Shown here: one piece after another, positions 54,254 through 63,080 of the stretch
Position numbering within the stretch: the stretch's first letter is position 1
How the letters are laid out: every line of letters starts with the position of its first letter
Source of the DNA: Lachnospiraceae bacterium
GTDB taxonomy: Bacteria > Bacillota > Clostridia > Lachnospirales > Lachnospiraceae
DNA: 64,000 bases
Reading direction: 5' to 3'
Assembly: GCA_900753305.1 (NCBI GenBank)
Contig: CAADYR010000145.1
Coordinates: 1-64,000, forward strand
Notes under the pieces: model-generated
Seen by the model: the letters and a program-made list of their open reading frames with translations, nothing else
The model's database searches: none
What the model was told of the DNA's origin: nothing
Translations under genes and position numbers: made by a program

Positions 54254-54283
54254 AAAAAAATCCGCTTATATAAATAAGCGGAT
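54254..54283 (-). terminator. Riboswitch-controlled terminator (metK leader)
   Basis: Stem ATCCGCTTAT/ATAAGCGGAT (10 bp) with a short loop, followed on the minus strand by TTTTTTT. It ends the S-box leader 50 bp before metK. Confidence 0.92.
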
Positions 54284-54308
54284 GTGATTGGTTACCTGAT
54301 AATCAAAT

Positions 54309-54427
54309 CCTCTTATTGTTCGACCTGCTATCAATAGCAGAATTACTCGCTCAGGTTGGCACCTTCCTCTTGCGGGGGTTGCCGTGGCTTCATAGATCCT
54401 TTGTATCTCCACCACTCTGAATAAGAG
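54309..54427 (-). promoter_or_regulatory. SAM-I (S-box) riboswitch upstream of metK
   Basis: On the minus strand the classic S-box order is present: a P1 5' arm CTCTTATTCAGAG, GGTGGAG, the conserved ...GAAGCCACGGCAACC..., a P3 region, AAGGTGCCAACCTGAGCGAG, a P4 hairpin CTGCTATTGATAGCAG and the P1 3' arm AATAAGAGG. S-adenosylmethionine binding stabilises P1 and favours the following terminator. Confidence 0.95.
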
Positions 54428-54461
54428 AAAATTCACAATATGGAATTGTCATATCAGATAT

Positions 54462-54490
54462 ATGATATAGTAATATGCTCAGACTGTCAA
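54462..54490 (-). promoter_or_regulatory. SigA-type promoter of metK leader
   Basis: TTGACA (54490-54485) and TATCAT (54467-54462) with 17-bp spacing, about 35 bp before the S-box. Confidence 0.8.
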
Positions 54491-54496
54491 CACAAA

Positions 54497-55789
54497 TCAG
54501 CCAACTTTTAGCTTAAATTTCTGCAAATCTTTCTCAGATTCCACCTTTTCAATCTGTGCACCAAGACTTTGTAATTTCAGCGGAAAATCTTCATATCCAC
54601 GTTCAATATACTTTATATCATCTACTGTACTGAATCCTTCTGTTGCCAGACATGCCAGAACAAGCGCTGCACCAGCACGAAGATCGGGAGCTGTCAGATT
54701 TGCACTTGTAAATTTATCTATTCCCTCTATAAATGCTGTATTGCCTTCTACTTTAATATTGGCCCCCATCTTGGCAAGTTCTTCTACATACTTAAATCGA
54801 TTATCAAAGATACTCTCTGTTACGATGCTATTGCCCTGGGCAAGTGCCAGTGTTACACCGATCTGTGGCTGCATATCTGTAGGGAAGCCAGGATAAGGCA
54901 GTGTCTTGACCTGTGTTCCTTCCAGTCTTCTGGAAGCCACTACACGTACTGCATCATCAGATTCCTCTATCTGACATCCCATATCGATCAGTTTTGCTGT
55001 TGTGGATTCCAGATGTTTTGGAATAACGTTCTTAACTGTTACATCTCCCATTGTAATAGCTGCTGCGAACATAAATGTTCCCGCCTCTATCTGATCGGGA
55101 ATAATAGAATATTCTGTTGCATGTAACTTTGGCACTCCTGTAATTCTGATAACGTCCGTACCTGCACCCTTTACATTGGCACCCATGGAATTCAGGAAAT
55201 TGGCAACATCAACGACATGTGGCTCTTTCGCCGCATTCTCAATCACAGTCTTACCCTCTGCCAGTACGGAAGCCAGCATGATGTTGATCGTAGCTCCTAC
55301 TGATACCGTATCCAGATAAATATGTGCTCCTGTCAGTTTCCTGGCATCTGCAATGATCAGACCATGCTCAATCTTGACCTCTGCTCCCAGTGCCTTAAAT
55401 CCTTTGATATGCAGATCGATCTTGCGACTGCCGATGTTACATCCTCCCGGCAATGCCACTTCTGCATGTTTGTATTTTCCAAGTAATGCTCCCAACAAAT
55501 AATAGGAAGCACGTATTTTCTTAATATAATCATCCTCAATGACAAGTCCTGATATCATGGACGCATTGATTCTTACGGAATGTCTGTCTCTTCTGTTGAC
55601 GATTACGCCAATACTCTCCATTGCCTGAAGTAAAACATTGATATCTCTTACATCAGGCAGATTATCAACGATTGCTGACTCATCTGTCATAATAGCTGCG
55701 GCCAAGATTCCTAATGCTGCATTCTTTGCTCCGCCGATTTCAACTTCACCGACTAACGGGTTACCACCCTTAATTGCGTATTGTTCCAT
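54497..55789 (-). CDS. murA: UDP-N-acetylglucosamine 1-carboxyvinyltransferase (MurA)
   Basis: 430 residues from the ATG at 55789, after GAGGTG; the ATG at 55801 is less well placed. First committed enzyme of peptidoglycan synthesis, transferring enolpyruvate from PEP to UDP-GlcNAc. The N terminus has IKGGNPLVGEVEIGGAKNAALGILAA; the catalytic Cys is in EVALPGGCNIGSRKIDLHIKGF (fosfomycin target). Other EPSP-fold motifs: SVGATINIMLASVLAEG, FPTDMQPQIGVTLALAQGNSIVTESIF, DLRAGAALVLACLATEG. Both key segments are intact. Confidence 0.97.
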   Translation of the reverse strand: MEQYAIKGGNPLVGEVEIGGAKNAALGILAAAIMTDESAIVDNLPDVRDINVLLQAMESIGVIVNRRDRHSVRINASMISGLVIEDDYIKKIRASYYLLGALLGKYKHAEVALPGGCNIGSRKIDLHIKGFKALGAEVKIEHGLIIADARKLTGAHIYLDTVSVGATINIMLASVLAEGKTVIENAAKEPHVVDVANFLNSMGANVKGAGTDVIRITGVPKLHATEYSIIPDQIEAGTFMFAAAITMGDVTVKNVIPKHLESTTAKLIDMGCQIEESDDAVRVVASRRLEGTQVKTLPYPGFPTDMQPQIGVTLALAQGNSIVTESIFDNRFKYVEELAKMGANIKVEGNTAFIEGIDKFTSANLTAPDLRAGAALVLACLATEGFSTVDDIKYIERGYEDFPLKLQSLGAQIEKVESEKDLQKFKLKVG

Positions 55790-55846
55790 CGCACACCTCA
55801 TTAATCGCGTACTATAAATATAGTTTATCGTTACTCAGTACGAACC

Positions 55847-55875
55847 AGTATACACCAAAAAAATGTATTTGTAAA
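55847..55875 (-). promoter_or_regulatory. SigA-type promoter of murA
   Basis: TTTACA (55875-55870) and TATACT (55852-55847) with 17-bp spacing, about 58 bp before the murA start. Confidence 0.7.
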
Positions 55876-55921
55876 CTGATTGACTTATTTAGACAATTAA
55901 CATTTTTATCTGTCTTTAGTA

Positions 55922-57496
55922 CTAATTCAAATAATTTAACGGATTCACTGCCGAACCACCGATCCTGATCTCAAAATGCAGATGTGGTCCTGTACTTCGT
56001 CCTGTATTACCGCTCAATGCGATCTTCTGTCCCTGCGTTACGGTTTGTCCAACTTTTACCAGTACCTTACTCAAATGACCATAGCGTGTCTGTCTGCCAT
56101 CTGCATGGTTAATATATACTGCATAGCCATATCCGCTGACCCAGCCTGCCGTTACGACTGTACCGGTATTGGATGCCATAACAGGTGTTCCAATTGGAGT
56201 GGACCAGTCCACACCTTTATGATTGGTAGATGCCCCCCTGGTCGGAGCCTTACGCCCTCCAAATCCGGAACTTAATCGTCCACCTGAAATAGGCTTGATA
56301 TAAGTTGGCGGAATCTTGGTACCACGCTCTATGATCTTGGGAACGGCATCGGCATAGATTTCTTCTTTCAGAATCTCCCTGCTCTGCTCGGAACCATTCT
56401 TATATTCTACTACTGCTGCTACTTTCCGGCGGCCTGCTGACGGTTGCTGCAGGGTTACCTGCTGGTTGGTATACCAGTTATCATTCGGCACATATTGTAT
56501 CTCAGCCTCATAATCTTCGGTATAGACCTGCTCATTTTTCCATATAATGGATAACTCAGGTTCCGGTACTGTAATAATGATTTCCTGATCCACCCTGATC
56601 GTAGAATTCTCGTCATCAATATCATCATTGATGGCGATCAGATCATCCAGCGGAATATTGTAGTTCAAGGCGATCTGTGATAATGTGTCACCTGACTGTA
56701 CTTTATAGACCACCTGTGTTTCCTGCTCCTTAGTCAGCAGATTCACTGCATCTTCTACAGAAACCAGATCATCTTCCATAAGATATGCCTCAACTACTTC
56801 TATTGTATCAGCATACGTTATGTCAATCAATCCCTGATCATAATCTTCAAAATTCTTTTCTACTGCCGGTTCTATCTGAGCAAACATCTCATCCATGGCA
56901 GCTTCTACACCTGCACTGCTTCTGAACGGTTCTTTTTCTTCTATTGTATCATTCACAGATGATATCTGTGTAGTCAATACATTGACTTCTCTTGTACTGT
57001 CAAGTACCAGATCCACCTTGTATCGTTTCTCTGTATCGTATGGTTCCAGTGCCTTTTCCAGAAGTTGTTCCACCTCTTCATAAGATCCCAGATTCACGCT
57101 GGTTTCATTGACCTTTACTGTATAAGATCGTCTCAGTGTCTGTCTGATATTATCAGACATTACCTGCGCAATACGACCTATCAGCTTATTTCTGTCATCA
57201 ATTGCTCCCCAGATAACCTCTTCGCCTTCTACCTGTGCCTGAGCATCGATCAGGACCAGATCATCGCTGCCTGCCACGACCTTTTTTCTCGCCTCCATCA
57301 TGCACTGATCCAGGTCATTTTTATTACCGATCGTACCCACCTTGGTTCCGTTAATACTGACTGTAAAATAATTATCTCCTGTTTTCTCAAATTTTACATA
57401 AGAGGGCATCAAAAAAATACAGGCAATTAATGTCAGCATGCCCGCTTTTATAATGCTCAATCGAAATCTTCTATGGTAATGGTGTATCTTTTTCAT
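55922..57496 (-). CDS. LysM-G5-M23 peptidoglycan metallopeptidase
   Basis: 524 residues. An N-terminal transmembrane anchor (LSIIKAGMLTLIACIFLMPS) is followed by a polar extracytoplasmic region, a LysM domain (YKVQSGDTLSQIALNYNIPLDDLIAIND, about 245-300), a G5-like domain (EIQYVPNDNWYTNQQVTLQQPSAGRRKVAAVVEYKNG, about 320-395), and an M23 zinc peptidase (HKGVDWSTPIGTPVMAS, HLHFEIRIGG). The M23 zinc ligands H-x(3)-D and HxH are intact, so endopeptidase activity is likely. Role in cell-wall growth or spore-coat lysis cannot be decided. Ribosome site GGAG. It is divergent from the Y-family polymerase gene. Confidence 0.9.
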   Translation of the reverse strand: MKKIHHYHRRFRLSIIKAGMLTLIACIFLMPSYVKFEKTGDNYFTVSINGTKVGTIGNKNDLDQCMMEARKKVVAGSDDLVLIDAQAQVEGEEVIWGAIDDRNKLIGRIAQVMSDNIRQTLRRSYTVKVNETSVNLGSYEEVEQLLEKALEPYDTEKRYKVDLVLDSTREVNVLTTQISSVNDTIEEKEPFRSSAGVEAAMDEMFAQIEPAVEKNFEDYDQGLIDITYADTIEVVEAYLMEDDLVSVEDAVNLLTKEQETQVVYKVQSGDTLSQIALNYNIPLDDLIAINDDIDDENSTIRVDQEIIITVPEPELSIIWKNEQVYTEDYEAEIQYVPNDNWYTNQQVTLQQPSAGRRKVAAVVEYKNGSEQSREILKEEIYADAVPKIIERGTKIPPTYIKPISGGRLSSGFGGRKAPTRGASTNHKGVDWSTPIGTPVMASNTGTVVTAGWVSGYGYAVYINHADGRQTRYGHLSKVLVKVGQTVTQGQKIALSGNTGRSTGPHLHFEIRIGGSAVNPLNYLN

Positions 57497-57649
57497 TCGT
57501 TACTCCATTCTAAATCAATCCAATACGTAATCCAATCTATTTTACCAATGTTTAAGCCACTTGTAAAGAGTTGGAAAAAAGCTCTTGCAGTTTGTATCAA
57601 ATCATGTTTTAATATGAATAGAATATATGTTCGTATTGGAGGTATGCAC

Positions 57650-58876
57650 ATGGAGCCTGTATTTTTTCATATTGATGTGAATTCTGCCTTTTTAAGCTGG
57701 ACAGCCATCGACCAGCGCAATCAGGCTGCCAGAGAGAGAACTCTCGATTCCTATATCGATCTTCGTGATATCCCCTCCATCATCGGCGGTGACTCTTCTA
57801 CCAGACATGGTATCGTCCTGGCAAAATCCATCCCTGCCAAGAAATATGGTATTAATACTGCTGAACCAATTGTATCTGCACTGAAAAAATGTCCTTCCCT
57901 GGTAATCGCATCCCCGGATCATCATTCCTACTCAGCACACAGCCACGCCCTGATGGAGTTTCTATCCAGCTACTGTCCCATCATTGAACAGGTCAGTATT
58001 GATGAATGTTACATGGATTACACACCTATCAGCGGAGATTTTGAATCTCCACAGGCCGCTGCCCATATTATAAAAGACAGTGTACGCGATACCTTTGGCT
58101 TTACTGTAAATGTTGGTATCAGTGATCGTAAAGTACTTGCAAAAATGGCATCTGATTTCAGAAAGCCTGATCTGGTACATACTCTCTATTCATATGAAAT
58201 CCAGAACAAAATGTGGCCATTACCAGTCTCTTCCCTGCTCATGTGTGGGAAATCCAGCCAGGAAACTCTTCGCAAATTAGGCATTTCAACCATTGGTGAA
58301 CTGGCACATTTTGACAGGGAACTTCTCTATACCCACCTCAAGAGTCATGGAATCCTGTTATGGGAATATGCAAACGGAATCGATCATTCTGTTGTAGAAC
58401 CTGCTCCTGCACAGGCAAAGGGTATCGGTAACTCTACCACGATGCCAACTGATGCCCTTTCCATAGAAGAAATGAAGCCCATCCTGCTGAAACTCTCCGA
58501 CTCTGTTTCCACCAGACTACGGGCTGCACATTTCTATGCCGGTACAGTAACACTGGAAATAAAATACAGCAATTTTCAATCCTGTTCTCATCAGATCGCA
58601 CTGGAAATGCCTGATAACACCAGTACTATGCTCTATGAGACAAGTCTTTCTCTGTTACAGGAACTATGGAATGGCTCTCCTGTCAGGCTTCTTGGAATCC
58701 GCGCTACCAGACTGACCGATGAAACAGCCCCTGTCCAACTTGATCTGTTCACCTATCAGGATACTGCCCACAAATCTGAGAAGAACAAAAAACTGGATAA
58801 AACAATAGACGCCATTCGCCGTAAATACGGAGAAGGCGCCATTATTCGTGGTTCTTTGCTGAACAGACCTGATTGA
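57650..58876 (+). CDS. Y-family DNA polymerase (DinB/UmuC type)
   Basis: 408 residues from the ATG at 57650, after TTGGAGG; the in-frame upstream ATG at 57644 is inside the ribosome site. MEPVFFHIDVNSAFLSWTAIDQRN is the DinB N terminus, with the first catalytic Asp in HIDVNSAF. EQVSIDECYMDYTPISG carries the catalytic S-(I/L)-DE motif (about 115). TVNVGISDRKVLAKMASDFRKPD and the little-finger segment (NSTTMPTDALSIEEMKPILLKLSDSV) follow. The C terminus ends QLDLFTYQD, a clamp-binding-like motif (QxxLF). Translesion polymerase, likely DinB/Pol IV. Confidence 0.93.
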   Translation: MEPVFFHIDVNSAFLSWTAIDQRNQAARERTLDSYIDLRDIPSIIGGDSSTRHGIVLAKSIPAKKYGINTAEPIVSALKKCPSLVIASPDHHSYSAHSHALMEFLSSYCPIIEQVSIDECYMDYTPISGDFESPQAAAHIIKDSVRDTFGFTVNVGISDRKVLAKMASDFRKPDLVHTLYSYEIQNKMWPLPVSSLLMCGKSSQETLRKLGISTIGELAHFDRELLYTHLKSHGILLWEYANGIDHSVVEPAPAQAKGIGNSTTMPTDALSIEEMKPILLKLSDSVSTRLRAAHFYAGTVTLEIKYSNFQSCSHQIALEMPDNTSTMLYETSLSLLQELWNGSPVRLLGIRATRLTDETAPVQLDLFTYQDTAHKSEKNKKLDKTIDAIRRKYGEGAIIRGSLLNRPD

Positions 58877-58878
58877 TC

Positions 58879-59445
58879 TTACATTGTACCAACTGTTTCA
58901 TATGCAATAAAAATATTCAGTACCAGTCGTTGCATTCCTTTGTTATGATAACTGTGCTCACTTTCAGCATCCAGTCTGATCGCATGATTGGCAGATACTT
59001 CATAAGTTCCATCTGATGTTTCAAGAGTCAATACCCCCTGCATGACCATAATATACTCACAGGAACTTCCTTCTGTGAGAAAGCTCTCGCATTCCTCTCC
59101 AGATTCTATGGTTGTTTCATACACCTCAAAGTTCCTGTGCCTGTCATAGGGAAAAATGGATCTGACTTGGTAAGCTCCTTCCTGTGCTTTATATACAGGA
59201 AGCTTGTCATTATCGATAATTACAACAGAATCAGTCTTCGGATAAATAAGTTCTTCAAAAGGAACTCTGATTCCATCGACTATTTTGGCAATTGTAGCAA
59301 CTGTAGGATTAGACTCTCCCCTTTCAATCTGTCCTAACATACTTTTACTCACACCTGTTTTTTCTGCAAGCATATCCAGACTCATATTTTTGGATTTTCT
59401 GATCCTCTTTAAATTAACTGCTATATTTTTGTCTAACTGATTCAT
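58879..59445 (-). CDS. XRE-family regulator with C-terminal cupin domain
   Basis: 188 residues from the ATG at 59445, after AAAGGAG. The HTH is at 1-65: NLKRIRKSKNMSLDMLAEKTGVSKSMLGQIERGESNPTVATIAKIVDGIRVPFEELI. The C-terminal cupin has SGEECESFLTEGSSCEYIMVMQGVLTLETSDGTYEVSANHAIRLDAESEHSYHN (about 115-165). Such proteins often sense small metabolites; ligand unknown. The stop abuts the Y-family polymerase end (2 bp, convergent). Upstream is a flavin reductase gene in the same direction. Confidence 0.9.
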   Translation of the reverse strand: MNQLDKNIAVNLKRIRKSKNMSLDMLAEKTGVSKSMLGQIERGESNPTVATIAKIVDGIRVPFEELIYPKTDSVVIIDNDKLPVYKAQEGAYQVRSIFPYDRHRNFEVYETTIESGEECESFLTEGSSCEYIMVMQGVLTLETSDGTYEVSANHAIRLDAESEHSYHNKGMQRLVLNIFIAYETVGTM

Positions 59446-59492
59446 CCCGGATTCTCCTTTCATTCGTGAGTTGTTTCCTACGCAAATAAAAC

Positions 59493-59522
59493 AAAAAGCA
59501 CCAGACAATATATGTCTGATGC
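59493..59522 (-). terminator. Terminator after flavin reductase gene
   Basis: Stem GCACCAGAC/GTCTGATGC (one wobble, loop 7 nt) followed on the minus strand by TTTTTG. It separates the flavin reductase from the XRE gene. Confidence 0.8.
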
Positions 59523-59549
59523 TACATCTTCGTGGCAATTTTTTCTTAT

Positions 59550-60224
59550 TTATTTGTATTTATCATACTGATTTTTACGTCTTCCGTCAAGCTTTTTTTC
59601 ACTTGCAGAAGACTTTTTGTGCAGTTTTTCGCTCCTTTTGTTTGTTTTATGAGGTTTCTGTGTTGTTTTACGGACACTGTATCCAAAGGTTCCAAGCTTC
59701 TCTCCCAACAGGTAATATTCACCATGGGAATACACTATGGGCTTTGCCATGGACAGATGGAAGCTGTTCTTATCGTCCATATACGCATCATCCACCTGTA
59801 CTGCAACTACCTCTGCTACAAACATATGATGCGAACCGAGTTCTTCTACCTTTTTGACGCGACACTCTATATTTACGGGACTTTCCCCAATAGAAGGTGC
59901 TTTTACTTCACGGGATGCTACCGGTGTCAGATGCATATCCTTCCACTTATCTACATCTCTGCCACTTCGTACTCCACAATAATCGGTTGCCCTTGCCAGT
60001 TCTTTCGTTGTCAGATTAATGACAAATTCTCCTGTTTCCCTGATCATATGATACGAATATCTCTCCGGTCTGACAGAAATACTTACCATAGGCGGATTCG
60101 TACAGACCGTTCCTGCCCATGCCACTGTCACGATATCAGAATGTCCTTCCCTGTCAGCTACACTTACCATGACTACAGGCAATGGATACAGCATATTCCC
60201 TGCTTTAAATGATATTTTAGACAT
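59550..60224 (-). CDS. Flavin reductase-like FMN-binding protein
   Basis: 224 residues from the ATG at 60224 (MSKISFKAGNML); ATGs at 60236 and 60248 are alternatives. The split-barrel flavin reductase core is clear: YPLPVVMVSVADREGHSDIVTVAWAGTVCTNPPMVSISVRPERYSYHMIRETGEFVINL. Then IGESPVNIECRVKKVEELGSHHMFVAEVVAVQVDD and LYLLGEKLGTFGYSVRKT follow. FMN probably binds around SYHMI. The last about 35 residues are Lys-rich (KTNKRSEKLHKKSSASEKKLDGRRKNQYDKYK), unusual for this fold and possibly nucleic acid-binding. A role in providing reduced flavin is family-based. Confidence 0.87.
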   Translation of the reverse strand: MSKISFKAGNMLYPLPVVMVSVADREGHSDIVTVAWAGTVCTNPPMVSISVRPERYSYHMIRETGEFVINLTTKELARATDYCGVRSGRDVDKWKDMHLTPVASREVKAPSIGESPVNIECRVKKVEELGSHHMFVAEVVAVQVDDAYMDDKNSFHLSMAKPIVYSHGEYYLLGEKLGTFGYSVRKTTQKPHKTNKRSEKLHKKSSASEKKLDGRRKNQYDKYK

Positions 60225-60255
60225 ACCAGTCACCATAACTTTCCACATTTTGGTT

Positions 60256-60870
60256 CTAAAAAAGTTTTATGTTCAGTCCTGTAAGTATCTGTACGATCAG
60301 ACTGGCTACTGCAAGCAGCATCGTGATCAGGCTAAAAGCCATTACTACATTCATCCGGGATGCAAGTCTGTCATTTTCCTGACACAGTGTATCTGTCTGC
60401 TTCTTTAATTCTTCTACAATGACTGCCTGAACATTACGGTACACCTTAACATTTTCCTTATGCACAAAATCCTCAGAACGTGCAAAAAGCTCCTGCGTAC
60501 GGGATACAATCTCTTTCGACTGTGTCTGTGCTCCAGCTACCGCTTCCTGTTTTTCTTCCTCTTTGCGAGAGAATTCTTCTTCACGATTCCTTGTCTGTTC
60601 TTCTGTCAGATCACGCAATAGATTCAGGAGCTTCTGTTCATCTTCCTGCAGCCCCTGCAATTTACCGGCATTTTCGCCTACCAGCCCATCTATTTTTTCT
60701 GTAAGTTCTGCGTTTTTATAATTAAGTTTACGCATTTCCTGCAGGATCTTTTCATATTCAGCTACCTGAAGCTGTAATTTCTTCATTTCTGCTGCTTCTG
60801 CCTGGGAATTTGCCTTGATCATTTCCTGTGCATTAAATTTCTGTGCAAGCTTATCCATAAAGTTATCCAT
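60256..60870 (-). CDS. Coiled-coil protein with C-terminal membrane anchor
   Basis: 204 residues, start after GGAGGGG. A helical coiled coil fills residues 10-170 (KLQLQVAEYEKILQEMRKLNYKNAELTEKIDGL, LQEDEQKLLNLLRDLTEEQTRNREEEFSRKEEEK). One transmembrane helix lies at the C terminus (VVMAFSLITMLLAVASLIVQILTGL, about 178-202). It has no recognised domain; function is unknown. A tail-anchored coiled coil could be a scaffold. It is 31-32 bp from the flavin reductase gene and probably cotranscribed. Confidence 0.8.
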   Translation of the reverse strand: MDNFMDKLAQKFNAQEMIKANSQAEAAEMKKLQLQVAEYEKILQEMRKLNYKNAELTEKIDGLVGENAGKLQGLQEDEQKLLNLLRDLTEEQTRNREEEFSRKEEEKQEAVAGAQTQSKEIVSRTQELFARSEDFVHKENVKVYRNVQAVIVEELKKQTDTLCQENDRLASRMNVVMAFSLITMLLAVASLIVQILTGLNIKLF

Positions 60871-61109
60871 CCTTCGCCCCTCCGTATCTATGTAATATTA
60901 TCATATCATCCTTTTGCTTTCATGACAACCATTGCTATTTTTGTGCATTTTGTATATAGATATTTTTAAGTATTTTTCTTTTTCGTCGAATTAACTATAC
61001 ATTTACATTTTGTTCATAATTTGTTCATATTTAAATGGTAATATTTACTCATAGCAAAGGGAACAGCGTAATGTTTTTCATTACACATAGATAAATTTTT
61101 TCATAATAG

Positions 61110-61133
61110 CCTCGGTATCGTAAGATACCGGGG
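61110..61133 (-). terminator. Hairpin after small alarmone synthetase gene
   Basis: Stem CCTCGGTATC/GATACCGGGG (10 pairs with one wobble) and GTAA loop, 11 bp past the stop; no strong T run. Nearby GTAATG/CATTAC forms a second smaller stem. The 60871-61143 gap otherwise holds only A/T-rich promoter DNA. Confidence 0.6.
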
Positions 61134-61143
61134 CACTCCTCAT

Positions 61144-61791
61144 TTATTGGGTATTTTGTTCTTTTTCAATTGCCTGAATCTCTTCATTTAATGACAGCAT
61201 CTTGGCATCCAGTGCTGAAACCATCTGCGCACAGGCATATAGCTCATCTTTAATGTGCTCCGGTGCATTTCCTTCAAACTTATAGTTGATCTTATGTTCC
61301 AGACTCGCCCAGAAATCCATCGCAACTGTTCTGATCTGAACTTCAACTTTTGCCTCTATGATCCTGTCTGACAAAAATACCGGAATTGATACGATCATAT
61401 GATAACTCTTATATCCGCTCGGCTTGGGATTCTTAATATAATCCTTTACCGCAAGGACTTTCACATCATTCTGATTTGCCAGCATCTCTGCGATCCGGTA
61501 AATATCCGTTGTAAAAGAACAGATGATCCTGATACCTGCTATATCATTTACATACTTTACCATATTTTCAATTGTTGATTCATATCCGTTCTTCTTGAGC
61601 TTCTTTACAATACTCTCTGATGTCTTGATACGGGATTTGATATGTTCAATTGGATTATATCTATGTACATGCTGAAATTCATCGTTAAGAATCTCGATCT
61701 TAGTACTGATTTCTTTTAATGCTGAACTATATACAAGGATAACCTCTTTCCAATTATCCACATCTGAACTATTGCTAAGTTGATATTCCAT
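61144..61791 (-). CDS. Small alarmone synthetase (RelQ/SasB type GTP pyrophosphokinase)
   Basis: 215 residues from the ATG at 61791, which follows GAGG; ORF extends to 61821 without a ribosome site. Single RelA/SpoT synthetase domain without HD hydrolase, TGS or ACT. Key motifs are present: HIKSRIKTSESIVKKLKKNGYES, NDIAGIRIICSFTTDIYRIAEML, KPSGYKSYHMIVSI, and EVQIRTVAMDFWASLEHKINYK. It converts GTP or GDP plus ATP to (p)ppGpp. The small length fits SasB-type enzymes, which act in the cytosol under wall stress. Confidence 0.93.
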   Translation of the reverse strand: MEYQLSNSSDVDNWKEVILVYSSALKEISTKIEILNDEFQHVHRYNPIEHIKSRIKTSESIVKKLKKNGYESTIENMVKYVNDIAGIRIICSFTTDIYRIAEMLANQNDVKVLAVKDYIKNPKPSGYKSYHMIVSIPVFLSDRIIEAKVEVQIRTVAMDFWASLEHKINYKFEGNAPEHIKDELYACAQMVSALDAKMLSLNEEIQAIEKEQNTQ

Positions 61792-61828
61792 ATAAACCTC
61801 ATACCTTTCAGTAATCTGCAAATTTCCA

Positions 61829-61846
61829 AAGGTACTTTTGTACCTT
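61829..61846. repeat. 7-bp inverted repeat before small alarmone synthetase
   Basis: AAGGTAC and GTACCTT are perfect reverse complements around TTTT, 38 bp upstream of the start. It could be an operator or 5'-UTR hairpin. Confidence 0.45.
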
Positions 61847-61935
61847 ACTATTTCATTATAGCATATGACGAACTTTTATAGCCATTATAATATTTATATG
61901 ACCATCCTGTAAATTTTATGCTATACTTTAACTGT

Positions 61936-61961
61936 CCGGGCGTCTTTTGTCAAGACTCCGG
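61936..61961 (+). repeat. Leader hairpin before the 61998 gene
   Basis: CCGG-GC-GTCTT and AAGAC-T-CCGG can pair with a 5-nt loop, just 37 bp upstream of the start codon and after a -10-like TATACT (61922-61927). No T run follows. Confidence 0.4.
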
Positions 61962-61997
61962 TTTATAAATATACCACGAACAGGAGAATATTTCATT

Positions 61998-62264
61998 ATG
62001 TTTCGACTTTGGGCAAAAATAATCAAAGACAACCACCTGTTACGCGATACTGTCATTTGTGACGGATCGGCAGATACCAGAACTCATAAAGTCTTTCACG
62101 CGATAGAAGAAGTCTGCTATCAATTCGACCTGGGTAAACCAATCTGGCTGGATTCTACGATCACAGAATTCAAAAGACATGATAAAGCCAGATTTACAGC
62201 GGACAATTTTATTGAATCCATTGATTTTGATTATTTGGAGATTCAGGTTATAGAAGAGGATTAA
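61998..62264 (+). CDS. Conserved small protein of unknown function
   Basis: 88 residues from the ATG at 61998, which follows AGGAGA. The sequence MFRLWAKIIKDNHLLRDTVICDGSADTRTHKVFHAIEEVCYQFDLGKPIWLDSTITEFKRHDKARFTADNFIESIDFDYLEIQVIEED is acidic at its end and has no signal peptide or membrane helix. Short proteins of this type are common in Lachnospiraceae (recalled, not checked). The gene is single, with its own terminator overlapping the stop. Confidence 0.8.
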   Translation: MFRLWAKIIKDNHLLRDTVICDGSADTRTHKVFHAIEEVCYQFDLGKPIWLDSTITEFKRHDKARFTADNFIESIDFDYLEIQVIEED

Positions 62265-62280
62265 AAGTCCTCTTTTTTTT
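62253..62280 (+). terminator. Terminator overlapping 61998 gene stop
   Basis: AGAGGA/TCCTCT stem followed by eight T residues; the stem begins in the last codons. Confidence 0.9.
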
Positions 62281-62292
62281 GCATATTTATTC

Positions 62293-62321
62293 TTGACAAC
62301 GTTTACAATATAACGTAGTAT
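62293..62321 (+). promoter_or_regulatory. SigA-type promoter of hemolysin III gene
   Basis: TTGACA (62293-62298) and TAGTAT (62316-62321) with 17-bp spacing, about 109 bp before the start. Confidence 0.75.
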
Positions 62322-62429
62322 TATTTTATCCAATATGTAGTATTTGATACTATGTGTCGTAGATTGTAATATTTAATGCATACAGAAGAGAGCGTATATA
62401 TAAATATTTGGAAAGGAATGGTAATAACT

Positions 62430-63077
62430 ATGCAATTAACAATTAGAGAACCCGGAAGTGCCATTACCCATTTTATCGCATGCTTAATGGCTCTGGTCGC
62501 CACTTCACCACTTATAATGAAAGCACATGGAAATACAACAAATATGCTTGCCATGGCAATTTTTGCAGGCAGTATGATCTTATTATACGGCGCAAGTACT
62601 GCCTATCACAGTGTTACACGCGTTTCTGAGAAGGTACTTCGTACATTTCGTAAGATTGACCATATGATGATATTTGTTCTGATCGCAGGTTCCTACACGC
62701 CTGTATGCCTGATCGTTCTCGGCGGTAAAATGGGCTACTCGCTTTTAGCTATCGTATGGGGAACCGCCCTCGTTGGAATGATCGTAAAAGCCTGCTGGAT
62801 CACCTGTCCTAAATGGTTTTCTTCCGTTATTTACATCGCAATGGGCTGGACCTGTCTGCTGGTTTTTGGTACTTTATGGAATACCCTGCCTCACGCAGCT
62901 TTTGGATGGCTTCTTGCCGGCGGTATCATCTATACGATTGGTGGTATCATTTATGCCTTGAAGCTACCTGTATTTGATTCATTGCACAAATCTTTTGGCT
63001 CCCATGAAATATTCCATCTGTTTGTTATGGGAGGCAGTATTTGTCATTTTATCTTTATGTATAATTATGTAGCATAA
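62430..63077 (+). CDS. Hemolysin III / PAQR family membrane protein
   Basis: 215 residues from the ATG at 62430, with AAAGGA 12 nt upstream; the ATG at 62418 touches that site. Seven membrane segments are visible (ITHFIACLMALVATSPLI, LAMAIFAGSMILLYGAST, IFVLIAGSYTPVCLIVL, LLAIVWGTALVGMIV, VIYIAMGWTCLLVFGTL, AFGWLLAGGIIYTIGG, IFHLFVMGGSICHFIFM). The zinc motif residues AYHS (about 62-65) and SHEIFHLF (about 195-203) fit PAQR proteins. Function in bacteria is unsettled; the 'hemolysin' name is historical. Confidence 0.92.
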   Translation: MQLTIREPGSAITHFIACLMALVATSPLIMKAHGNTTNMLAMAIFAGSMILLYGASTAYHSVTRVSEKVLRTFRKIDHMMIFVLIAGSYTPVCLIVLGGKMGYSLLAIVWGTALVGMIVKACWITCPKWFSSVIYIAMGWTCLLVFGTLWNTLPHAAFGWLLAGGIIYTIGGIIYALKLPVFDSLHKSFGSHEIFHLFVMGGSICHFIFMYNYVA

Positions 63078-63080
63078 TAA

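Noticed and set aside
59532..60212. 226-residue plus-strand ORF opposite flavin reductase
   Set aside because: Antisense frame; the minus-strand gene has clear family motifs.
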